From assembly GCA_013044085.1 (NCBI GenBank), contig JABEVI010000110.1, forward strand, positions 1 to 12,449: 12,449 bases of DNA, in the 5' to 3' direction. This document shows positions 7,024 to 12,449 of the stretch, piece after piece. Position 1 is the stretch's first letter. The number at the start of each line of letters is the position of its first letter. The notes beneath the pieces are model-generated. The model was not told the DNA's origin, did no database searches, and saw only the letters and a list, made by a program, of their open reading frames with translations. This stretch comes from Steroidobacteraceae bacterium. Lineage in GTDB: Bacteria; Pseudomonadota; Gammaproteobacteria; Steroidobacterales; Steroidobacteraceae. Both the position numbers and the translations under genes were made by a program.

Positions 7024-7099
7024 TGGTGCCGCAAAGAGGAATCGAACCCCTGACCCACGCATTACGAATGCGTTGCTCTACCAGCTGAGCTATTGCGGC
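7024..7099 (-). tRNA. tRNA-Thr (anticodon CGU)
   Basis: On the minus strand the 76-base gene has acceptor strands GCCGCAA and TTGCGGC, discriminator A and an encoded CCA (7026-7024). The D arm reads TAGCTCAGCTGGTAGAGCA and the T loop GGTTCGATTCC. The anticodon stem ACGCA/TGCGT encloses loop TTCGTAA, so the anticodon is CGT, reading ACG (Thr). It starts 32 bases after the ispH stop on the same strand and may be part of that transcript. No clear terminator follows it. Confidence 0.97.
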
Positions 7100-7131
7100 T
7101 ATTCGAGAACTCCCCGTGAGGGCCCGGCATT

Positions 7132-8112
7132 CTAACCCGTCGTATCGGCGGTTGAAAGGCTGCCACGATGCTTCGCAACATCGCGCAGGGTCTTAGGCAG
7201 GGCGAACACGACATGTTCGGGCCGGCCCGCCACCTCCTCGACGAACTCACCGCCCCACTCGCGCAGGCGGCCGATCACGCCCTGCACGAGGACCTCCGGC
7301 GCCGACGCGCCGGCCGTCACGCCGACCGCCAGGACACCCTCGAACCACTCACGCCGCAGATCCTCCGGACCGTCGACGAGGTAGCCGGGCTTGCGGGCCT
7401 TGTCGGCGATTTCGCGCAGGCGGTTGGAGTTCGAACTGGACTTGGAACCGACGACGACCAGCACCTCGCAGCGGTCGATCAGCCTCTTGACGGCGTCCTG
7501 GCGATTCTGGGTCGCATAACAGATGTCTTCCTTGCGCGGCGCGTGCAAAAGCGGAAATCTGCGCCGCAGGGCCTCGACGATCTCCGCGGTGTCGTCCATC
7601 GACAGCGTCGTCTGCGTGACGAACGCCATGTGCTCCGGATTGCGCACGCTCAACGCCTCGACGTCCTCGACCGTCTCGACCAGATACATGCTGCCGCCGC
7701 GGGACTCATCGAAGCGGCCCATGGTGCCCTCCACTTCCGGATGTCCATGGTGTCCGATCAACAGGACTTCGCGCGCCTCGCGCGCGTAGCGCGCGACCTC
7801 GATGTGCACCTTGGCGACCAGCGGGCAGGTCGCGTCGAAGACGGTCAAACTGCGCCGCTTCGCCTCGGCCTCGACCACGCGGGCGACACCGTGCGCGCTG
7901 AAGACGACGGTCTTGCCGTCCGGCACCTCGTCCAGATCCTCGACGAACACGGCGCCGATCTCGCGCAGGCGGTCGACGACGTAGCGGTTGTGGACGATCT
8001 CGTGGCGCACGTAGATCGGCGCGCCGAAGACGTCGATGGCGCGCTCGACGATGTCGATCGCGCGATCGACACCGGCGCAGAAGCCGCGCGGATTGGCCAG
8101 AAGGATGTGCAT
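7132..8112 (-). CDS. ispH: 4-hydroxy-3-methylbut-2-enyl diphosphate reductase
   Basis: This cytoplasmic iron-sulfur enzyme makes IPP and DMAPP from HMBPP in the last step of the MEP isoprenoid pathway. The 326 residues match the family in length and motifs. Cluster cysteines are at 12 (NPRGFC), 96 (DATCP) and 198 (DICYAT). Substrate-site residues are His41, His74 (SAHG), His124 and Glu126 (HHGHPEVEGT), the TQTT at 166-169, Ser226-Ser227-Asn228 and Ser270. The ATG (8112-8110) overlaps the lspA stop by one base (TGATG), so translation is probably coupled. It is the last protein gene of the ribF-ileS-lspA-ispH operon. The fkpB gene that precedes ispH in E. coli is absent here. Confidence 0.98.
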   Translation of the reverse strand: MHILLANPRGFCAGVDRAIDIVERAIDVFGAPIYVRHEIVHNRYVVDRLREIGAVFVEDLDEVPDGKTVVFSAHGVARVVEAEAKRRSLTVFDATCPLVAKVHIEVARYAREAREVLLIGHHGHPEVEGTMGRFDESRGGSMYLVETVEDVEALSVRNPEHMAFVTQTTLSMDDTAEIVEALRRRFPLLHAPRKEDICYATQNRQDAVKRLIDRCEVLVVVGSKSSSNSNRLREIADKARKPGYLVDGPEDLRREWFEGVLAVGVTAGASAPEVLVQGVIGRLREWGGEFVEEVAGRPEHVVFALPKTLRDVAKHRGSLSTADTTG

Positions 8113-8609
8113 CAGTGTTTTCGCCTCGAGTCCAGCAGCGCGTCCAGGAGCAGAAGGCCCGCGCCGATCGTGATGGCCGAATCGGCCAGGTTGAAGGCCG
8201 GAAAGTACGCCTGATTCCAGTGAAAGTGAATGAAGTCGATCACCGAGCCCAGGCGGATCCGATCGATCACGTTGCCGATCGCCCCGCCGAGCACGAGCGC
8301 GAGACCCGCCGCAAGGAGCCTGCCCGAATCACTGCGCATCCGCACGAGCCAGATCGTGATCGCGACGCTCACGCCGAGCGCGAGGGCGATGAAGAGCCAG
8401 CGCTGCCAGCCGGATGCCGATGCGAGCAGACTGAAGGCGGCGCCGACGTTCTGCATCCGGGTGATGTCGAGGACCGGCAGCACGCGGGTGAATTCGAACT
8501 CGCTGTAGTGGCGCGCAATGTAGGCCTTGCTGAGTTGATCGACCAGCACGACGAACGCGGACAACAAGAGCCAGCGCCAGCCGCCGGCGCGCTTTTCGAT
8601 CGTATTCAT
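8112..8609 (-). CDS. lspA: Lipoprotein signal peptidase (signal peptidase II)
   Basis: This inner-membrane aspartic protease removes signal peptides from diacylated prolipoproteins. It has 165 residues with four predicted membrane helices. Conserved blocks are DQLSK (Asp24), NVGAAFS (Asn54), GGAIGNVIDR (Asn113, Asp116), GSVIDFI (catalytic Asp125) and FNLADSAI (Asn140, catalytic Asp143). The ATG lies in an ATGA overlap with the ileS stop and the TGA in a TGATG overlap with ispH, the usual coupled arrangement. It would be expected to process the lipoprotein predicted at 5224-5853 as well as the cell's other lipoproteins. Confidence 0.98.
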   Translation of the reverse strand: MNTIEKRAGGWRWLLLSAFVVLVDQLSKAYIARHYSEFEFTRVLPVLDITRMQNVGAAFSLLASASGWQRWLFIALALGVSVAITIWLVRMRSDSGRLLAAGLALVLGGAIGNVIDRIRLGSVIDFIHFHWNQAYFPAFNLADSAITIGAGLLLLDALLDSRRKH

Positions 8610-11422
8610 GCGAATTGACGCTCCTCACCCGATCCTTCGATATTGACGACACAACGCGCGCACAGCTGTGGATGACGCGGATCGGCGCCCACGTCGGCGC
8701 GCAGATGCCAGCAGCGCACGCACTTCGGCTCCCGACTGGGATGCACCTGGATCCAGACATCGTCCTGGCTCGTCGGCACCGCATCCGCCGGCGGCACGTC
8801 CCGGGCGATGACGTGCGCCTGGCTCGTGATGAGCAGGAAGCGCAGTTCATCACGCAGCGTGCCGAGACGCGCGGCCTGGGCCGCCGACGCGTACACCGTC
8901 ACCTCGGCCTCGAGCGGCGCACCGATCGCTCCAGCCGTGCGCAGACGCTCGAGTTCGCGCCCGACGTCGCCCTTCAGGGCGATGTATGCCGGCCAGTCGA
9001 TCGCGGCCGGATGCTCGGCGCCTGAGGGAAATTCATGCCAGGCCGACAGCAGCACGGACGGACCGCTCGCGCCGGGAAGCAATCCCCAAACCTCGTCGGC
9101 GGTGAAACTCAGAATGGGCGCGATCCAGCGCACCATCGCGTGGGCGAGGTGGTAAAGCGCCGTCTGCGCCGAACGACGCGGCGCACCTGCCGCGGGGCTC
9201 GTGTAGAGACGGTCCTTGATGATGTCCAGGTAGAAGCCGCCGAGTTCGACCACGCAGAAGTTGTGCACCCGCTGGTAGATCTCGTGGAACTCGTAGTTGC
9301 GATACGCGGTGAGCAGCCCGTTCTGCAGCACGAAGGCCTGCGACACGGCCCACTGATCGATCGACACCAGGCGATTCCACGGCAGCGCGTCGCGGGTTGC
9401 ATCGAAGCCATGCAGATTGCCGAGAAGGAAACGCAGCGTGTTGCGGATGCGCCGGTACGAATCGGCGGTGCGCTTCAGGATTTCCTCGGAGACGCTCATC
9501 TCGTTCGAATAATCGGTCGCCGCGACCCAGAGACGCACGACATCCGCGCCCAGCGTGCTGGTGAGTTTTTGCGGCGCGAGGATGTTGCCGAGGGACTTCG
9601 ACATCTTGCGGCCTTTCTCATCGACCGTGAAGCCGTGGGTCAGAACCGCGCGATACGGCGCCCGTCCGTACATCGCGACCGAGGTCAGGAGCGAACTGTG
9701 AAACCAGCCGCGATGCTGATCGGAACCCTCCAGGTACAGATCGGCGGGCGATTCGACCTGCGGACGCATCACCGCGAGGCAATGGTGCACCACACCCGAA
9801 TCGAACCAGACGTCCATCACGTCGGTCGCCTTGTCGTAATCCGCGGCCTCGGCACCGAGCAGCTCGGCGGTGTCCAGGTCGAACCAGGCATCGATGCCGG
9901 TCTGCTCGACCCGCGTCGCAATCGTCTCGATCAACTCCTGGGTGCGCGGATGCAGTTCACCGCTCTGTTTGTGCACGAACAGCGGAATCGGCACGCCCCA
10001 AGTGCGCTGGCGCGACACGCACCAATCCGGACGGCCGGCGATCATGCTCGCGATGCGCTGCTCGCCCCATTCGGGCATCCAATCGACGTGCGCGATCGCC
10101 TCGAGGGCGCCGCGGCGCAATCCGGCCTGGTCCATGCTGATGAACCATTGCGGCGTCGCACGGAAAATCACCGGTGTCTTGTGCCGCCAGCAATGCGGAT
10201 AGGCGTGGGTGTACGGTTCGGCCTTGAGCAAGCGGCCGTGCTCGCGAAGCACCTCGATGACCTGCGCGTTCGCCTCGAACACCGCTTCGCCGGCGAACAA
10301 CGGCGTGTCCGCGAGGAACCGGCCGTCGCCGCCGACCGGGTTGTCGGTGGGCAGGTCGTAACGCCGTCCAACGACGTAGTCCTCGAGACCATGAGCTGGG
10401 GCCGTGTGCACCGCCCCGGTGCCCGCATCGAGGGTGACGTGCTCGCCGAGGATCACCGGCACCTGCCGGTCGTAGAACGGATGGTGCAACTGCACCCCTT
10501 CGAGCGCCGCGCCACGCGCGGTCGCGACGATCTCCCACGGCTCCGCGCCGAACAGCGGCATCACGGCTTCCAGGCGCTGTGCGGCGAGCACCAGACGCTC
10601 GCGGGCCTCACCGGTGCCGCGCTCGATCAGCGCATACTCGATCTCCGGATGCAGAGCGACCGCCCGGTTCGCCGGCAAGGTCCACGGCGTCGTCGTCCAG
10701 ATCGCCACCGATACCGGAAGCGCGCCACTGCCGGTTTCGAGGTGAAAGCGCTGCGCCAGGTCGAGCGGGTCGACGACCGCGAAACGCACATAGATGCTCG
10801 GCGATACCGTCTCCTCGTACTCGACCTCGGCCTCGGCGAGGGCCGAGCGGCAATTAAGGCACCAATGAACCGGCTTATAGCCTTTGTAGAGGTGCCCCTT
10901 GTCGATGATCCGCGCGAACGCGCGCAATTGCTCGGCCTCAAAGCGCGGCAACATCGTCAAGTATGGCCGCTCCCAGTCGCCGAGCACCCCGAGCCGCTTG
11001 AAGTCGGCGCGTTGCGAGGCAACCTGCAGGGCGGCGTATTCGCGGCAGGCCGCCCGGAACGCCTTCGCGTCGAGCTTCGCGCCGACGCGGCCGTGAGTCT
11101 TCTCGATTTGCATCTCGATCGGCAGGCCGTGACAGTCCCATCCGGGAATATAAGCCGCGTCGTAGCCGTCGAGCGTGCGGGCCTTGACGATGATGTCCTT
11201 GAGGATTTTGTTGACGGCATGGCCGAGGTGGATCGCGCCGTTGGCGTATGGCGGACCGTCCACGAGCGTGAAACGCGGCCGTCCACGGCTCGCCTCGCGG
11301 ATCTGAGCGTACAGGTCGGTCCGTTCCCACTCGTCGAGCATCTTCGGCTCCCGATGGGCGAGATCCGCCTTCATCGCAAAGGCGGTGTTCGGCAAGTTAA
11401 TCGTCTGCTTGTAGTCGGCCAC
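8606..11422 (-). CDS. ileS: Isoleucyl-tRNA synthetase
   Basis: This cytoplasmic class I synthetase charges tRNA-Ile and edits misactivated valine. The chosen start is GTG 11422-11420, 8 bases after the ribF stop and preceded by AGGGTGGA. It gives 938 residues, the same length as E. coli IleS. The open frame runs further upstream to 11812, but that part overlaps ribF and has no IleS homology. Motifs: HLGH (HIGH) at 65-68, editing-domain blocks TTPWTLPANR and GTGAVHTAPAHG, and KMSKS near residue 600. The C-terminal zinc-binding cysteines come as CVRC (901, 904) and CARC (921, 924). The set is typical of the bacterial, E. coli-like enzyme. Confidence 0.98.
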   Translation of the reverse strand: MADYKQTINLPNTAFAMKADLAHREPKMLDEWERTDLYAQIREASRGRPRFTLVDGPPYANGAIHLGHAVNKILKDIIVKARTLDGYDAAYIPGWDCHGLPIEMQIEKTHGRVGAKLDAKAFRAACREYAALQVASQRADFKRLGVLGDWERPYLTMLPRFEAEQLRAFARIIDKGHLYKGYKPVHWCLNCRSALAEAEVEYEETVSPSIYVRFAVVDPLDLAQRFHLETGSGALPVSVAIWTTTPWTLPANRAVALHPEIEYALIERGTGEARERLVLAAQRLEAVMPLFGAEPWEIVATARGAALEGVQLHHPFYDRQVPVILGEHVTLDAGTGAVHTAPAHGLEDYVVGRRYDLPTDNPVGGDGRFLADTPLFAGEAVFEANAQVIEVLREHGRLLKAEPYTHAYPHCWRHKTPVIFRATPQWFISMDQAGLRRGALEAIAHVDWMPEWGEQRIASMIAGRPDWCVSRQRTWGVPIPLFVHKQSGELHPRTQELIETIATRVEQTGIDAWFDLDTAELLGAEAADYDKATDVMDVWFDSGVVHHCLAVMRPQVESPADLYLEGSDQHRGWFHSSLLTSVAMYGRAPYRAVLTHGFTVDEKGRKMSKSLGNILAPQKLTSTLGADVVRLWVAATDYSNEMSVSEEILKRTADSYRRIRNTLRFLLGNLHGFDATRDALPWNRLVSIDQWAVSQAFVLQNGLLTAYRNYEFHEIYQRVHNFCVVELGGFYLDIIKDRLYTSPAAGAPRRSAQTALYHLAHAMVRWIAPILSFTADEVWGLLPGASGPSVLLSAWHEFPSGAEHPAAIDWPAYIALKGDVGRELERLRTAGAIGAPLEAEVTVYASAAQAARLGTLRDELRFLLITSQAHVIARDVPPADAVPTSQDDVWIQVHPSREPKCVRCWHLRADVGADPRHPQLCARCVVNIEGSGEERQFA

Positions 11423-11430
11423 AATCCACC

Positions 11431-12354
11431 CTAGGTCAAAGCCCGGCGCGCGGCGGCGGCGTCCCGCCGCATCTGCGCGACCATTTGATCGATCGACGCG
11501 AACTTCTCTTCGTCGCGCAGCTTCGCGACGAACTCCACTTGGAGCGTGCGTCCGTACAGATCCCCGCTGAAATCGAACAGATGCACCTCGAGCAACGGCT
11601 CCACACCGCCGACCGTCGGTCGCGTCCCCAAACTCGCCACACCGGGCAGTGGCGCCTCGCCGATACCGTACGTGCGCACCGCGAGCACGCCCTGGACAGG
11701 TGCCTTTAGCCGGCCGAGCCGCAGATTCGCGGTCGGGAAGCCGAGGTCGCGACCAAGCCGGTTGCCGTGCACCACCCGTCCCTGGATCCGGTAGGGACGC
11801 CCGAGCAGACACGCCGCGCCATCGAAATCGCCGCGCTCGAGGCGCCGGCGCACGGCGGTACTGCTGACCCGCACCTCATCGAACAGGTAGGGCGGCAACT
11901 GTTCGACCGTGAATCCTCGCTCGCGACCGGCCGCGCTCAAGGTCTCGATCGTGCCCGAGGCGCGGCGACCATAGCGAAAATCGTCGCCGACGACCATGTG
12001 CCGTGTGCCGAGCGCCGCGACGATCAGTTCGTCGACGAATTCATCGGGACTCATCGCCCGCACATGCTCGTCGAATTTCAGCGTCACGAGCCGGTCCACA
12101 CCACAAGCCGCGAGCGCCAGATACTTTTCGCGCCAGCGCGTCAGCCGTGGCGGCGCGCCCTGCGGATCGATGAACTCCTTCGAACTCGGCTCGAACACCA
12201 GCACGGTCGCCGCCAGGTCCGCCTCCCGGGCACGGCTCTGCAGCGTACGCAGCATCTGTTGATGGCCGAGATGCACCCCGTCGTAGTTGCCGACGGTCAA
12301 CACACAGCCACGATGGCGTGCCGAGAGATTTTTGAGCCCGCGAACGAGTTCCAT
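11431..12354 (-). CDS. ribF: Bifunctional riboflavin kinase / FAD synthetase
   Basis: The enzyme makes FMN and then FAD from riboflavin in the cytoplasm. From ATG 12354-12352 it has 307 residues (E. coli 313). The N-terminal FAD-synthetase half shows GNYDGVHLGH at 22-31, VVGDDFRYGR at 121-130 and VSSTAVR at 163-169. The C-terminal flavokinase half shows GRPYRIQGRVVHGNRLG and GFPTAN (205-210). The frame is open 26 codons further upstream, but that part has no homology and MELVRGL is the usual family start. The ribosome-binding site is poor. It lies 49 bases after the presumed murJ stop and 8 bases before ileS, so it is probably the first or second gene of the operon. Confidence 0.97.
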   Translation of the reverse strand: MELVRGLKNLSARHRGCVLTVGNYDGVHLGHQQMLRTLQSRAREADLAATVLVFEPSSKEFIDPQGAPPRLTRWREKYLALAACGVDRLVTLKFDEHVRAMSPDEFVDELIVAALGTRHMVVGDDFRYGRRASGTIETLSAAGRERGFTVEQLPPYLFDEVRVSSTAVRRRLERGDFDGAACLLGRPYRIQGRVVHGNRLGRDLGFPTANLRLGRLKAPVQGVLAVRTYGIGEAPLPGVASLGTRPTVGGVEPLLEVHLFDFSGDLYGRTLQVEFVAKLRDEEKFASIDQMVAQMRRDAAAARRALT

Positions 12355-12367
12355 GGCAAAAGTCCGG

Positions 12368-12373
12368 ATTATA
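12368..12373 (-). promoter_or_regulatory. Perfect TATAAT ahead of ribF, possible -10 box
   Basis: The minus strand reads TATAAT 13 bases before the ribF ATG. There is no recognisable -35 at 16-18 bases and no TGn extension. If it is used, transcription would begin about 6-7 bases before the start codon, an almost leaderless mRNA. That would agree with the lack of a good ribosome-binding site. Confidence 0.35.
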
Positions 12374-12403
12374 CGGCAGTTCGCCGCGGGAATTCGCGCC
12401 CGA

Positions 12404-12449
12404 TCAGTGCCGTAAGTGTCGCGGACGCACACCGAGGATGAGCAAGGCC
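12404..12449 (-). CDS. murJ: C-terminal tail of an upstream gene, probably murJ (lipid II flippase)
   Basis: An open minus-strand frame enters the window and ends in TGA at 12406-12404. It encodes only ALLILGVRPRHLRH. A hydrophobic stretch followed by a basic end is consistent with the last membrane helix and tail of MurJ (MviN), the gene usually found just upstream of ribF in gammaproteobacteria. The assignment rests mainly on gene order, since 14 residues are too few for homology. Confidence 0.45.
   Translation of the reverse strand, partial: ALLILGVRPRHLRH

Noticed and set aside
7771..7800. CG-rich quasi-palindromic run with repeated CGCGCG
   Set aside because: It falls inside ispH and encodes the normal RYAREAREV segment, so codon bias explains it.
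7168..8214. Plus-strand open frame of 348 codons opposite ispH and the end of lspA
   Set aside because: Shadow of ispH, in which all cluster cysteines and active-site residues are present.
9035..11434. Plus-strand open frame of 799 codons opposite ileS
   Set aside because: It lies wholly antisense to a full-length, motif-complete IleS. Its composition (Arg/Asp/His-rich, no domains) is that of a GC-rich shadow frame.
11423..11812. Upstream extension of the ileS frame
   Set aside because: It overlaps ribF coding sequence and is Arg/Ala-rich with no IleS homology. GTG 11422 gives exactly the expected 938 residues with a Shine-Dalgarno-like AGGGTGGA ahead.

Overview
The window is GC-rich bacterial chromosome, most likely from a gammaproteobacterium. 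The minus-strand order ribF-ileS-lspA-ispH, preceded by a short C-terminal tail that would fit murJ, is the classic gammaproteobacterial arrangement. An LpxL-type lipid A acyltransferase and an outer-membrane beta-barrel ending in Phe confirm a Gram-negative envelope. I cannot name the genus. The absence of fkpB between lspA and ispH argues against an Escherichia- or Pseudomonas-type organisation.

Region 1 (1-5853, plus strand) is the accessory and most interesting part. It is a tight three-gene unit. First comes the 3' part of a very large multihaem c-type cytochrome, with 27 CXXCH motifs visible and the 5' end missing. Then comes an 817-residue exported protein that joins an AMIN-like N-terminal region, a SPOR-like domain, a TPR-like segment and an outer-membrane beta-barrel. 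Last is a small predicted lipoprotein of unknown family. The first two genes overlap at a GTGA junction and the third starts within a few bases of the second stop. Together they look like a candidate porin-cytochrome conduit that moves electrons across the outer membrane. No part of the sequence proves that role.

Region 2 (5838-7099) holds a minus-strand LpxL/HtrB-family acyltransferase whose 3' end overlaps the lipoprotein gene. Next is a 334-base stretch with no intact gene but with a decayed Sel1-repeat gene. A tRNA-Thr(CGU) gene on the minus strand follows.

Region 3 (7132-12449, minus strand) is a conserved housekeeping operon read towards lower coordinates: (murJ tail) - ribF - ileS - lspA - ispH, with the tRNA 32 bases downstream of ispH. 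Start and stop codons of ileS/lspA/ispH overlap (ATGA and TGATG), so these genes are probably cotranscribed and translationally coupled. They serve flavin cofactor synthesis, isoleucyl-tRNA charging, lipoprotein signal-peptide cleavage and the last step of the MEP isoprenoid pathway.
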